Position numbers and translations under genes: made by a program. Positions 17,215-26,454 of a DNA stretch of 64,000 nucleotides are shown piece after piece. The notes under the pieces were generated by a model. It was not told the origin of the DNA, ran no database searches, and saw only the letters and a program-made list of their open reading frames with translations. Source of the stretch: Risungbinella massiliensis (GTDB lineage Bacteria > Bacillota > Bacilli > Thermoactinomycetales > Thermoactinomycetaceae); NCBI RefSeq assembly GCF_000942395.1, contig NZ_LN812102.1, positions 682,017 to 746,016 of the forward strand. Direction: 5' to 3'. Numbering within the stretch: the first letter of the stretch is position 1; each line of letters begins with the position of its first letter.

Positions 17215-18388
17215 ATGTATAAGGCATTTCAGTTCCGGATCGATCCTACTATGGAACAGGCACGATTGATAAATCAATCGATCGGCTGTAGTCGCTTTGT
17301 TTTTAACTATTTCTTAACCAAATGGCAAGAAGCCTATCGGGAAACGAAGAAAGGACTCACCTATCCTACTTGTTCTCGTTTGTTAACACAACTCAAAAAA
17401 GAAAGGGAATGGTTACGAGAAGTAGATTCCACTTCTCTCCAAAACTCCTTAAAGAATTTAGCAGATCTTTTCGTCGTTTTTTCCAAAAACAAAATGACCT
17501 GCCACGATGGAAAAGCAAACGGAATCCAGTACAGTCTTATACCAGTCAATCCAATTATCCTAAGAAGAGCAATCCAAGTATTGAAGTGTCGGGGAACCAA
17601 GTCAAACTTCCAAAGCTAGGCTGGGTAACGTTTGCTAAGTCTCGAGAAGTAGAAGGGAAAATCCTTTCTGCTACCATTCGTAAAAACCCTACATATTTTG
17701 TTTCCGTTCTTTGTGAATTACACCAATACCCTTACCATCCAGTAGACCCTGACCAAGCGATTGGGATTGATTTGGGACTGAAAGATTTTGCAGTTTGTTC
17801 CAACGGAACAAAAGATCCAGCTCCTCGGTATTTTCGACAATATGAACAGAAGCTAGCGAAATCCCAAAGAACCATGTCAAGACGTACTAAAGGGGGTTCA
17901 ACTGGAACAAAGCACGAATCCGAGTCGCCAAAATCCATGAGAAGATCGTGCATGCGAGACATGATTTTCTCCAACAACTTTCTACTAAGCTCATCCGTGA
18001 AAACCAAACGATTTGCTTGGAAGATCTGCAAGTTAAAAACATGGTGAAAAATCATTCTCTAACAAAGTCCATTACGGATGCTTCTTGGTCGGAGTTTGTC
18101 ACCATGCTGACCTATAAGGCAAAGTGGTTCGGAAGAACCATCGTGAAAATAGGTAAAACGTTTCCATCTAGTCAGCTTTGTTCGGCTTGTGCCTATCAAA
18201 ATAAAGAGGTGAAAAACCTAAATCTTCGAAGTTGGATATGCCCTGAGTGTCGGACAGAACATGATCGAGACCTTAATGCTGCTCAGAATATAAGAAGGGC
18301 TAAGAATTCTTGCCGTAGGAACTACGGTTTGAGCTTGGTGCATTTCCTATCGGTAGATAGGATTACCCAAGAATCCCCCACCTCTTAG
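17215..18388 (+). pseudogene. tnpB: TnpB RNA-guided nuclease, two frameshifts
   Basis: Three overlapping frames assemble into one TnpB of about 391 residues. The first shift is a one-base deletion near 17466 (GATC-TTTTCG against GATGCTTTTCG in the 2.8-kb relic); the second is near 17898, after AAAGGGGGTTC. All nuclease hallmarks survive: RuvC-I IGIDLGLKDF, Ruv[14 protein letters not shown], zinc finger CSAC...CPEC and Ruv[14 protein letters not shown]. As it stands no full-length protein can be made without frameshifting. TnpB cuts DNA guided by an RNA from the element's right end and helps retain the element. The ribosome site GGAGGGAGGTG is intact. Confidence 0.88.
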
Positions 18389-18414
18389 CATTAGCGTAGT
18401 GGGGGAGCGTTCAA
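18250..18414 (+). ncRNA. Putative right-end guide RNA (omega/reRNA) scaffold
   Basis: In TnpB elements the guide RNA overlaps the 3' end of tnpB and runs through the right end into the flank. Here the region contains several stems (CTATCGGTAGATAG near 18347-18360 and CCCCCACC...GTGGGGG at 18376-18405) and ends in TCAA; a guide would then start ACTCTTTCACATTTGAG at 18415. The scaffold looks complete although its nuclease gene is broken. The 5' limit given is a guess. Confidence 0.45.
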
Positions 18415-18610
18415 ACTCTTTCACATTTGAGAAAATCTACCTGCCTATACTAGCGCCTTCTAAGCATGAAATGCACCAAATCCAAAGAAATATTATTGCT
18501 GTTCAAGTTGCCATATTTGTATTGCAAACTCTGAATTCCACTTGATGGACAAACTATCTGGTTTACTAGTTTTGGATCCAACTAAGTATTTGTTTCCCTA
18601 ATGCTATATA

Positions 18611-18658
18611 AAGCTCTTACTAACACGTATTGTAACGTGAAGTAAGAGCTTTTGTTGT
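18611..18658. terminator. Terminator shared by the AAA+ locus and the peptidase gene
   Basis: AAGCTCTTACT pairs with AGTAAGAGCTT around a second stem ACGT...ACGT, followed by TTTGTTG. It resembles the terminator after the first AAA+ gene, so it was probably the original terminator of the second one before the insertion. It may also end the minus-strand operon that finishes at 18668. Confidence 0.65.
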
Positions 18659-18667
18659 TATTAGACT

Positions 18668-19789
18668 CTATTTTTTCGTACATTCTTGAGCAAGTGCTAC
18701 TACCAGCTCTGCGGCTTTGAGCAATTCTGGGATGGGCATCGCTTCATCAGTAGTATGGATATTTTCATAGCCAATTCCGAGATTTATCGTTGGGATGCCA
18801 TAGCCATTGAATACGTTGGCATCGCTTCCGCCGCCACTCTCTCCAATGTTTGCTTCGCGTCCAACCCGTTTTACTGCGGCAAGCGCTTTTTGCACGACAA
18901 TATCATTTTCATCATATTGGAAAGCGGGATAGAGAGTCTCTGTCTCGACTTCTGCTTGGGCACCATGTTTTTCAGCAGCAAGTTGAAATGCTGTGATCAT
19001 CTTCTCTACTTGCTTTGCCAATTTATCCTCATTTCGACTACGTGCTTCCGCGATTACTTCTACATAATCTGGAACGATATTGGTTGCTTTTCCACCAGCA
19101 AAGCTTCCGATATTGGCAGTAGTCTCAAAATCAATCCGACCAAGAGGCATATTGGCAACTGCTTTACTTGCCACTTGAATGGCACTAATTCCTTTTTCTG
19201 GACTAACCCCTGCATGAGCAGATTTACCACGAATCACACTATGTAACTTTATTTGTGAAGGAGCTCCAACGATGATCTCCCCTACCGGTCCATCGGAATC
19301 AAGAGCAAAACCATACTCTGCTTTGATCAAAGAGCGGTCAATGTGACGAGAGCCAACCAGTCCAGATTCCTCCCCGATGGTGATCACAAATTGGAGCGTT
19401 CCATGTGGAATATTCTGCTCTTGTAGGAGCCTAATTCCTTCCAGTAGAGCAGCAAGTCCTGCTTTGTCATCACTGCCTAAGATGGTGGTGCCATCACTTA
19501 CAATCCGCTCACCCTGAATGAAGGGTTTAATCCCTTTTCCAGGAGTTACGGTATCCATATGGCAAGTAAAATAGATGGTAGGAGCATTCGCAACATTCCC
19601 CTGAAGGGTTGCTACTAAGTTTCCTGCACCATATTTCGTGTATGGTTGGGAGCCGTCCTCGATTACCTCAAGGCCGAGCTGTTGAAATTTGTTTTTTAAC
19701 ACATCACAAATGGCACGTTCGTTTCCTGTTTCGCTGTCTACCTGTACAAGCTGCATAAATTCTTCTACAATTCGTTGTTCATTTACCAT
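18668..19789 (-). CDS. yqjE: M20/M42-type metallopeptidase (YqjE/PepT-like)
   Basis: The 373-residue protein has the metal ligands of the M20 family: HMDTV (residue about 83), GSDDKAGLAALLEG, GEESGLVGSRH with the catalytic Glu pair, DSDGP and a late HTTDE His. It also has the dimerisation insert (HAGVSPEKG). It is annotated in Bacillus as tripeptidase-T-like YqjE; the true substrate is unknown. The start at 19789 (MVNEQRIVEEF) follows AGGAGGG with a slightly long spacer. It is the last gene of the methylmalonyl-CoA operon, as in other Bacillales, although its link to that pathway is not obvious. Confidence 0.85.
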   Translation of the reverse strand: MVNEQRIVEEFMQLVQVDSETGNERAICDVLKNKFQQLGLEVIEDGSQPYTKYGAGNLVATLQGNVANAPTIYFTCHMDTVTPGKGIKPFIQGERIVSDGTTILGSDDKAGLAALLEGIRLLQEQNIPHGTLQFVITIGEESGLVGSRHIDRSLIKAEYGFALDSDGPVGEIIVGAPSQIKLHSVIRGKSAHAGVSPEKGISAIQVASKAVANMPLGRIDFETTANIGSFAGGKATNIVPDYVEVIAEARSRNEDKLAKQVEKMITAFQLAAEKHGAQAEVETETLYPAFQYDENDIVVQKALAAVKRVGREANIGESGGGSDANVFNGYGIPTINLGIGYENIHTTDEAMPIPELLKAAELVVALAQECTKK

Positions 19790-19917
19790 GGGACCATAGT
19801 CCCTCCTATCTGTCAGGATCAGGATATGCAGACTATTGTACCACCATGGTTTGGCGATTGCCATGTGAGGTTTGGCAAATATGCAAAATATGGGATAACA
19901 TTCATTGTAGAAAAATA

Positions 19918-21465
19918 TTACAACGGAATGTTTCCGTGCTTTTTTACTGGTCTCGTTTCTTGTTTACTATGCAACATTTCCAAAGCTTGGATTAACTTTA
20001 TTTTGGTCTCTCGTGGGTCTATCACATCATCAACCATGCCATATTTCGCTGCAATGTATGGGTTGGCAAATTTTTCTCGGTATTCTTGAATTTTGGCGCG
20101 TCTCATCTCCTCTGGCTGATCACTGCCTTTGATATCGCGCGAAAAGATAATATTGGCAGCGCCCTCTGGCCCCATCACAGCCACTTCAGCAGAAGGCCAA
20201 GCAAAGACAAGATCTGCTCCGATCGCTTTGCTATTGAGTGCCACATAAGCTCCACCAAAAGCTTTGCGCAGGATCAACGTAATCTTGGGAACAGTCGCTT
20301 CTGAGTAAGCATATAAGATTTTGGCTCCATGACGAATAATCCCTTGATGTTCCTGCTGGACACCCGGGAAAAATCCCGTCACATCGACCATCGTCAAGAG
20401 CGGAATTTGAAAACAATCGCAGAACCGAACAAACCGACTAATCTTATCTCCTGCATCTAAGTCTAAACTCCCTGCCATTACCTTTGGTTGATTAGCGACA
20501 ATCCCGACGGAATTTCCCCCGATCCGTGCGAATCCGACGACTACATTACGTGCAAATTGGTTTTGTACCTCTAGAAAATCTCCCTGATCTACTAACTGAT
20601 GAATCACTTTACGTACATCATAGACCTTAGTACCTTCTACTGGCACGATCTCCGCAAGTTCCTCTATCCAACAATCTTCTTCCGTAAATGGGTATTTAGG
20701 TGGCACTTCCCCTGTATGGGACGGCAAGAAGGAGAGTAATCGGCGAATCCCAAGCAACACTTCTTCTTCTGTCGGAGCAGTAAAATGAGCATTGCCACTT
20801 AGACTTGCATGGACTTGAGCACCTCCTAGCTCTTCTGCCCCAATCTGTTCTTTGGTAACGGTTTCGATTACCTTCGGTCCCGTAATAAACATCTGACTTG
20901 TTTTCTCCACCATGAAAACAAAGTCTGTCAATGCAGGTGAATAAACTGCCCCTCCTGCACAAGGTCCCATGATAGCCGATATCTGTGGAACTACCCCTGA
21001 ATAGATACTATTGCGATAAAATACATGACCATATCCATCTAATGAAAGTACACCTTCTTGGATTCGGGCACCTCCTGAATCATTTAGTCCAATGATCGGA
21101 GCACCATTCTTTGCAGCAAGATCCATCATACGAGCGATCTTTTGGGCATGCATCTCCCCTAGAGCGCCACCAAACACCGTAAAATCATGGGCGAATAGAT
21201 AAATAATTCGGCCATCGATTTTACCATACCCTGTTACAACCCCCTCTCCTGGTGCCTCCATTTGATCCATCCCAAAATCCCCTACCCGATGCTCTAGAAA
21301 AGGATTTAGTTCCACAAAAGTATCCTCATCTAATAGGAGATCAATCCGTTCTCGTGCAGTCAACTTCCCTCGTTCATGCTGGGCTTTGCGCCTACGATCT
21401 CCTCCACCTAATTCAATCTTGCGCCTCTTTTCATACATTTCTCTTATTTTCTGATACATATCCAT
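19918..21465 (-). CDS. yqjD: Acyl-CoA carboxylase beta subunit (propionyl-CoA type)
   Basis: The 515-residue protein is a biotin-dependent carboxyltransferase: N-terminal RRKAQHERGKLTARERIDLL, oxyanion-hole segments GGARIQEGV and MGPCAGGAVYSPAL, and DVTGFFPGVQQE in the second half. It moves CO2 between biotin and propionyl-CoA, giving or consuming methylmalonyl-CoA. Neighbours are the epimerase and mutase that handle this product. No biotin carboxylase/carrier gene is in the operon, so the partner must be encoded elsewhere; a methylmalonyl-CoA decarboxylase alpha subunit is an alternative, but the membrane subunits that it needs are not here. Confidence 0.88.
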   Translation of the reverse strand: MDMYQKIREMYEKRRKIELGGGDRRRKAQHERGKLTARERIDLLLDEDTFVELNPFLEHRVGDFGMDQMEAPGEGVVTGYGKIDGRIIYLFAHDFTVFGGALGEMHAQKIARMMDLAAKNGAPIIGLNDSGGARIQEGVLSLDGYGHVFYRNSIYSGVVPQISAIMGPCAGGAVYSPALTDFVFMVEKTSQMFITGPKVIETVTKEQIGAEELGGAQVHASLSGNAHFTAPTEEEVLLGIRRLLSFLPSHTGEVPPKYPFTEEDCWIEELAEIVPVEGTKVYDVRKVIHQLVDQGDFLEVQNQFARNVVVGFARIGGNSVGIVANQPKVMAGSLDLDAGDKISRFVRFCDCFQIPLLTMVDVTGFFPGVQQEHQGIIRHGAKILYAYSEATVPKITLILRKAFGGAYVALNSKAIGADLVFAWPSAEVAVMGPEGAANIIFSRDIKGSDQPEEMRRAKIQEYREKFANPYIAAKYGMVDDVIDPRETKIKLIQALEMLHSKQETRPVKKHGNIPL

Positions 21466-21472
21466 GCCTTTC

Positions 21473-21886
21473 TCACTCCTTTTTAGCAGGCTGGCAAAGC
21501 TCGGTAAGCACTTTTCCCGTTGATTTTGGATGAAGAAAGGCGATTTGTGCCTGATGCGCCCCTAATTTGGGATTCGTATGGATAAGTTTTATTCCCTTTT
21601 CTTGCGCCGTACCTAACGATCGTTCAATCTTTTCGACCCGATATGCAATATGATGAAACCCTTCGCCTCGAGTTGCCAAATGTTTGGCGATAGCAGATTC
21701 TTCAGAGAGTGGCTCGAGTAACTCAATCCGCACCTCTCCAATCTGAAAAAATGCGACCCGAACTTGTTCCGAGACAACATCTTCAATAGATAAGAGTGGT
21801 AATCCTAATACATCTCTATATAAGGGGATCGACTCTTCCAGCGAATGAACGGCAATCCCGATATGATCAATTTGTTTTAGCTCCAT
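21473..21886 (-). CDS. mce: Methylmalonyl-CoA epimerase
   Basis: The 137-residue protein is a two-module VOC-fold enzyme. The first metal ligand is in [12 protein letters not shown], followed by the typical [10 protein letters not shown], the second ligand in [11 protein letters not shown] and the last Glu near VRIELLEPL or the C-terminus. It interconverts the (S) and (R) forms of methylmalonyl-CoA through a Co/Zn-bound enolate. Its start overlaps the 3' end of the B12-binding subunit gene by ten bases, and the carboxyltransferase gene starts seven bases after its stop, so this is one tight operon. Confidence 0.92.
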   Translation of the reverse strand: MELKQIDHIGIAVHSLEESIPLYRDVLGLPLLSIEDVVSEQVRVAFFQIGEVRIELLEPLSEESAIAKHLATRGEGFHHIAYRVEKIERSLGTAQEKGIKLIHTNPKLGAHQAQIAFLHPKSTGKVLTELCQPAKKE

Positions 21887-22296
21887 GTACTCGTCTCCCG
21901 TTTCTTGGATACCACTTTTTGTATATAATCAATCACTTCATGTGTGGTCGAGCCAGGCGGAAAAATTGCTCCAATCCCTGCTTCTTGTAAGACTGGGATA
22001 TCAGCCTCTGGGATAATCCCTCCCCCAAAAACAAGGATATCGTCCACCTCTTCCTCTCGGAGTAATTGGAGTACCATCGGAAAAAGCTCCAAATGAGCTC
22101 CCGATAGACAAGAAAGTCCGATAATATCAACATCTTCCTGAATAGCCGCCGCTACCACTTGTTGTGGAGTTTGGCGAAGACCTGTATAGATTACTTCCAT
22201 GCCTGCATCTCGTAATGCCTGAGCAATAATGAGTGCACCTCGGCTATGACCGTCTAACCCAGGTTTGGCAATCAAAATCCGTATTGGTCTATCCAT
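21877..22296 (-). CDS. Methylmalonyl-CoA mutase, B12-binding small subunit
   Basis: This 139-residue protein is a lone cobalamin-binding domain. It carries the DxHxxG signature that supplies the lower axial histidine to cobalt (GLDGHSRGA), the SCLSGAH strand-loop and a GGG segment ([11 protein letters not shown]) around the nucleotide tail. Together with the catalytic chain encoded upstream it forms the split type of mutase found in archaea and many Firmicutes. A GAGGAGG ribosome site precedes the ATG, 16 bases after the large-subunit gene. Confidence 0.92.
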   Translation of the reverse strand: MDRPIRILIAKPGLDGHSRGALIIAQALRDAGMEVIYTGLRQTPQQVVAAAIQEDVDIIGLSCLSGAHLELFPMVLQLLREEEVDDILVFGGGIIPEADIPVLQEAGIGAIFPPGSTTHEVIDYIQKVVSKKRETSTWS

Positions 22297-22311
22297 ACCA
22301 TGACCTCCTCA

Positions 22312-23910
22312 TTAAATCGGTTGATGTTCTCCAAAAACGTCTCGTAGTGCATGGCAGATTTCACCTACTGTTGCATAGACCCGAACCGTATCTATTATTG
22401 CTGGCATTAGATTCGCTTCCGTCGCTGCTAATTTTCGTAAGTTTTGTAATGATTTTTCCACCAATTCTGAGTTCCGATTAGAACGCATCTTCTTTAATGC
22501 AGCGATCTGTCTGCGCCCTACTTCGGGATCCACACGTAACACTGGTGGCGATACTTCATCTTCTTGTACAAACTGATTCATTCCCACTACAATTTGCTCT
22601 TGAGCCTCCATTTGGCGATGTGTCTCGTAAGCAACCCGTTGAATCTCCCTCTGCATATACCCTTCTTCTACTGCTTGAACAGCGCCCCCCATTTCTTCAA
22701 TAGTATCCAGATACTTCCAGGAAGCTTCCTCCACCTCATCGGTTAACTGTTCGATATAGTACGAACCTCCAAGTGGATCTACTACATCGGCTACTCCACT
22801 CTCATAAGCAATGATCTGTTGAGTACGCAATGCAATTCGCGCCGATTCTTCTGTAGGGAGTGCAAGTGCCTCATCTCGACTGTTCGTATGAAGACTTTGT
22901 GTTCCGCCAAGAATGGCAGCCAGAGCTTGTAATGCAACCCGAACAATATTGTTATCTGGTTGTTGCGCAGTTAGCGTCGAACCCCCTGTCTGCGTATGAA
23001 AACGAAGCTGCCAAGAACGTTCCTTTTTGGCGCCAAATTTTTCTCGTACGATCTTAGCCCACATTCTACGAGCTGCACGAAACTTTGCTACTTCCTCAAA
23101 CAAATGATTATGAGCATTAAAAAAGAAAGAGAGTCGAGGGGCAAATTGATCCACCTCAAGTCCAGCCTTTTGCGCTGCTCGTATATAAGCGATGCCATTC
23201 GCTAACGTAAAAGCCAGTTCTTGTACTGCTGTCGATCCGGCCTCTCGGATGTGGTATCCAGAGATACTAATCGTATTCCACTTAGGCACTTTCTGAGCAC
23301 AAAATGAGATAATATCCGTAATAAGGCGCATAGATGGAGCGGGAGGAAAAATATAAGTACCTCTAGCCACATATTCTTTGAGAATATCGTTCTGAATCGT
23401 CCCAGAGACTTGTCCCCAAGAAACTCCTTGTTTTTCCGCCACTACCAAATACATTGCCAGCAAAATAGAAGCCGGTGCATTGATCGTCATCGAGGTACTG
23501 ACACGATCAAGAGGAATCTCTGCCAACAATTTTTCCATATCTGCTAGCGAATCGATGGCTACCCCTACTTTTCCTACCTCTCCAAGAGACATCGGGTCGT
23601 CTGAATCGTATCCAATCTGGGTAGGCAGATCAAAAGCCACCGATAAACCTGTCTGTCCTTGATCAAGTAGATAACGAAATCGTTTATTAGTTTCCTCCGC
23701 TGATCCAAACCCAGCATATTGGCGCATTGTCCAAAACCGACTGCGATACATGGTTGGATGAATGCCGCGAGTATATGGATACTCCCCTGCTGTTGCTTCT
23801 GGTGCCTTTGCTTTTGGCTCGTATATCCGATCTACTGGAATACCAGAATGAGTAGTAAAAGAGGGCTTACGCTCCGTTGATACCTTTTTTTGTGTTGTTT
23901 CTTCTGCCAA
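22312..23910 (-). CDS. Methylmalonyl-CoA mutase, catalytic large subunit
   Basis: The 532-residue protein is the TIM-barrel chain of a B12-dependent acyl-CoA mutase. The family motif [20 protein letters not shown] is followed by AGFG, and [18 protein letters not shown] is present. Two specificity positions known from methylmalonyl-CoA mutase are kept: Tyr in MRQYAGF and Arg in EYVARGTY, where isobutyryl-CoA mutase has Phe and Gln. It should therefore convert (R)-methylmalonyl-CoA to succinyl-CoA. The start is a TTG with AAGGAGGAAAG. It heads the operon and a cre-like site lies 25 bases upstream. No mutase chaperone (MeaB-type GTPase) gene is in the operon. Confidence 0.92.
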   Translation of the reverse strand: MAEETTQKKVSTERKPSFTTHSGIPVDRIYEPKAKAPEATAGEYPYTRGIHPTMYRSRFWTMRQYAGFGSAEETNKRFRYLLDQGQTGLSVAFDLPTQIGYDSDDPMSLGEVGKVGVAIDSLADMEKLLAEIPLDRVSTSMTINAPASILLAMYLVVAEKQGVSWGQVSGTIQNDILKEYVARGTYIFPPAPSMRLITDIISFCAQKVPKWNTISISGYHIREAGSTAVQELAFTLANGIAYIRAAQKAGLEVDQFAPRLSFFFNAHNHLFEEVAKFRAARRMWAKIVREKFGAKKERSWQLRFHTQTGGSTLTAQQPDNNIVRVALQALAAILGGTQSLHTNSRDEALALPTEESARIALRTQQIIAYESGVADVVDPLGGSYYIEQLTDEVEEASWKYLDTIEEMGGAVQAVEEGYMQREIQRVAYETHRQMEAQEQIVVGMNQFVQEDEVSPPVLRVDPEVGRRQIAALKKMRSNRNSELVEKSLQNLRKLAATEANLMPAIIDTVRVYATVGEICHALRDVFGEHQPI

Positions 23911-23934
23911 TTTCTTTCCTCCTTAACCACTGTT

Positions 23935-23948
23935 AGTAAACGCTTTCA
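23935..23948 (-). promoter_or_regulatory. cre-like site (CcpA) upstream of the mutase operon
   Basis: TGAAAGCGTTTACT on the minus strand fits the catabolite-responsive element TGWAANCGNTNWCA except at the last base. It lies between the presumed promoter and the ribosome site of the mutase gene, where CcpA would block transcription when preferred sugars are present. Confidence 0.55.
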
Positions 23949-24142
23949 TTTTTGACTAGCAATAATTTTGTATCTTTTCTCTTTTCATTATAGAGAAAAG
24001 AGTTCCACAACTGAAGAGATGCTTTTCCCTACTCCTTACCATAGACAAACCAAAGCAGACTGGGTAAAATAAGTAGTTGTAATCGACCGAATATGGTAAA
24101 AAGAAGCCGTTTTCCGATGATGAAGAAAGCAGGTGAAGCAAA

Positions 24143-24334
24143 ATGAGTGAATTTATTCTTGAGTATTTTATGGTACCGATCTTAGTTATCATCAGTATCT
24201 TGGCCGTTAGAGGATTCTTGTTCAATAAGAAAACAGGTAATACTCCAGGGGTAATTCTTGGTGGTGCTTTTATGCTTGGCACGGTGGGCGTGACCCTACT
24301 ATCCCTATACGATCTATTTATTGGGATTCAGTAA
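24143..24334 (+). CDS. Small two-TM membrane protein
   Basis: A 63-residue ORF with two transmembrane helices (about residues 7-26 and 38-60) joined by a short loop with the peptide FNKKTGNTPG. A GGTGAAG site lies six bases before the ATG, and a strong terminator follows. I do not recognise the family. A small membrane regulator is possible but unproven. Confidence 0.6.
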   Translation: MSEFILEYFMVPILVIISILAVRGFLFNKKTGNTPGVILGGAFMLGTVGVTLLSLYDLFIGIQ

Positions 24335-24346
24335 AAATCCCCAGTC

Positions 24347-24398
24347 AAAAAAGTCCTGTTCACGCATCTTTTTGATTACGTTTGAACAGGACTTTTTT
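24347..24398. terminator. Bidirectional terminator
   Basis: AAAAAAGTCCTGTTCA pairs with TGAACAGGACTTTTTT, a perfect 16-base stem with A and T runs on both sides. It serves the small two-TM gene and the convergent membrane gene that ends at 24413. Confidence 0.9.
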
Positions 24399-24412
24399 AT
24401 TGATTCTCCATT

Positions 24413-24745
24413 CTAAGAATTATGAAACAAAAAACTCTTGATTAATAGGATAATGAGTGTGACGATCGTATAAAATAACGAACCCAAAAAGAATGGACTT
24501 ACATGTAGGCTGATCTCTTCCTTCTCCATCTTTACACCAGTAGAACTCTGAATGTTATGATCTAAAAAGCTAGTTGAAGCACCACCTGTACTACGAAAGA
24601 AAAAGTTTCCTGCCGTTAAAAGAATTCCAGTAAACAACGAAACATCCCAATAGGTAGAATCTAATAGATGAGCGACGACAAAAGCAATCATTATATTGAC
24701 CAAAACCCCTACTATAATCCAAATAGTCTTTTTTCTATTGGACAA
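24413..24745 (-). CDS. Small membrane protein, unknown function
   Basis: The 110-residue protein has three likely transmembrane segments (residues 7-27, 33-50 and 86-106) and a polar loop between the second and third that contains QSSTGVKMEKEE. The start is a TTG with GGGGGC upstream. No motif indicates a function. Confidence 0.55.
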   Translation of the reverse strand: MSNRKKTIWIIVGVLVNIMIAFVVAHLLDSTYWDVSLFTGILLTAGNFFFRSTGGASTSFLDHNIQSSTGVKMEKEEISLHVSPFFLGSLFYTIVTLIILLIKSFLFHNS

Positions 24746-24890
24746 AACATTGCCCCCATTCTACTATTATTTTCTAAAGATTATGATATCATCTCTCTCA
24801 AATACAGAAAACAAAGTTCAAAGGAAATCTCCCCTTTCGCAATATCGCGAATTCATCAGGCAATAAAATTAAATGACTGGAGGAATTCCA

Positions 24891-25619
24891 ATGCATCTCT
24901 ATCCTCTTCATTTTCCAGTACGAGCTTTTCATTCTGGTACCAAAGTAGATCTACCTTTTAAGCTTCAGGCAGATATAACTTCTTATTGGGAAGAAGCCAA
25001 ACTAACCATTCCTCATATGACCAATGGGACCATCTATCATGTTAGTAAGTTCACTTTACCTACTGCCACCAAACCCACTTTCACTTTTGAGTTACAAGAG
25101 ACAAAATATGAGCATTATCTCTACTCTCGGCGGAAACTATCCGAAGATTCCCCCTATTATTGCCGCACTCTCTTTGCTTCTTGTATTATGGTGACCACAG
25201 ATGATCATTTTGTGTTTGGAGATCTAGGTGAAGAATCCTTTCGACCCGGCTACTTGCAACCAGTGGGTGGTTCACTTGATCAAGCTGACGGAGATGGGAT
25301 GGAATTTCAATTGGAGAAAACGATACAACGTGAGGTATTGGAGGAGATCGGAATCAATTTACAAGATTCCAATCTAACTCGTACTATAGAACCTGCCTAT
25401 CTCAAACAAAATGGCAATTTCGGTATCATCTATCGGATTGAACTAAATTGGACAAGTAAAGAGGTTCTGCAAAACTTTCAGCACAAACAACAACTTGGAG
25501 AGATCGATGAGGAGTTCCAAACTATTCTGACTGTTCCTAGAAACGAAATACGCCGGTTCCTCGAGCAGGATACCCGGCGCAGAGTAGATCATCTTCATTT
25601 GCTGCTACAAGAAGCATAG
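24891..25619 (+). CDS. Nudix hydrolase domain protein
   Basis: The 242-residue protein holds a Nudix fold in its second half: the catalytic helix reads REVLEEIGI, preceded by a glycine-rich loop (RPGYLQPVGGSLD) that has a longer insert than the standard GX5E spacing. The N-terminal half (about 90 residues) is not recognised. It may hydrolyse a nucleoside-diphosphate derivative; the substrate is unknown. GGAGG lies seven bases before the ATG at 24891. Its 3' end overlaps the convergent lipB gene by 25 bases. Confidence 0.8.
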   Translation: MHLYPLHFPVRAFHSGTKVDLPFKLQADITSYWEEAKLTIPHMTNGTIYHVSKFTLPTATKPTFTFELQETKYEHYLYSRRKLSEDSPYYCRTLFASCIMVTTDDHFVFGDLGEESFRPGYLQPVGGSLDQADGDGMEFQLEKTIQREVLEEIGINLQDSNLTRTIEPAYLKQNGNFGIIYRIELNWTSKEVLQNFQHKQQLGEIDEEFQTILTVPRNEIRRFLEQDTRRRVDHLHLLLQEA

Positions 25620-26284
25620 AGATCAGAGAAAACTTCCCGCATCGCAGACTCCATTTCTTTTTTCATGCGATCTATCTCGTGATTGTCCATCTCCCTATCC
25701 AAGACTTTGGCGAGGGATGTAACACCATATTCTTGAATACCACAAGGTACAATCGTTTGAAAATAGCGGAGATCGGTACGAAGGTTGAGCGCAAACCCAT
25801 GACTTGTTATGTACCCTTTCTGATGACGAGCCCGATGAAACTTCACCCCGATTGCCGCAATCTTCTCTTCGCCTACCCAAACCCCGGTGTAGGCTTCTTT
25901 TCTTGTACCCTGAATACCCCACTTACTAAGAGCTAGAATAAGCGACTCTTCTAAATCGCGAAGGTATTGTCGAGCATCATTTCCTTTTTCCCGATTCCCT
26001 AAATAAAAAAGTGGATAACCAACCAACTGGCCTGGTCCATGGTAGGTAACATCTCCACCACGATCTACCTCTACTAATTGAATCCCTTGTTGTTCATATT
26101 GTTCAGCAGAAAACAACACATTTTGTGCTTCCGTTCCCCGTCCCATGGTCACTGTATGAGAATGCTCTAGTAGCCATAACTGGCTTTCTGCTAAACCCTC
26201 ATCAATCTGTTTTACTCTTTGTCTTTGTTCTTCCCATGTTTGTTTATAAGGAACATTCGTCCCTAGATCATAGACTTGAAACAC
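25595..26284 (-). CDS. lipB: Octanoyltransferase
   Basis: The 229-residue protein has the LipB signature VDRGGDVTYHGPGQLVGYPL, the catalytic Lys in IAAIGVKFHRA and the catalytic Cys in VPCGI. LipB moves the octanoyl group from acyl-carrier protein to lipoyl domains, for example on the E2 subunits of 2-oxoacid dehydrogenases such as the bkd complex encoded near 37-42 kb. B. subtilis uses LipM instead, so the presence of LipB is a difference from it. Its end overlaps the convergent Nudix gene. Confidence 0.93.
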   Translation of the reverse strand: MFQVYDLGTNVPYKQTWEEQRQRVKQIDEGLAESQLWLLEHSHTVTMGRGTEAQNVLFSAEQYEQQGIQLVEVDRGGDVTYHGPGQLVGYPLFYLGNREKGNDARQYLRDLEESLILALSKWGIQGTRKEAYTGVWVGEEKIAAIGVKFHRARHQKGYITSHGFALNLRTDLRYFQTIVPCGIQEYGVTSLAKVLDREMDNHEIDRMKKEMESAMREVFSDLYASCSSK

Positions 26285-26454
26285 TGGCTCTTCTCCTCTC
26301 TCTTTCCATCATCGTAACATAATTTATACGAAAAAAATGAGAAGAAGGGAAAAACAGGAATTTTATAAAATCTTTCCTTCAGTATGAAAGAACTACAGAC
26401 ACGAACTTTTTGTCAATACTTATATTAAGACAACATGAGATCGGAGATAGTTGG

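Larger units (their letters stand above)
17010..18414 (+). mobile_element. tnpB-only IS200/IS605-type element
   Basis: The left end begins CTATTATAGCGG directly after TTTAT (17005-17009), a target motif used by related TnpB systems and also present at the other copy. A palindromic stem (CTCCCACTTCTAAGC...GTGGGAG) follows. The right end carries a stem CCCCCACC...GTGGGGG and ends in TCAA (18411-18414), a cleavage tetranucleotide common in this family. There is no tnpA transposase, so movement needs help from elsewhere. It sits between the stop codon of the second AAA+ gene and what looks like that gene's terminator. Confidence 0.8.
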
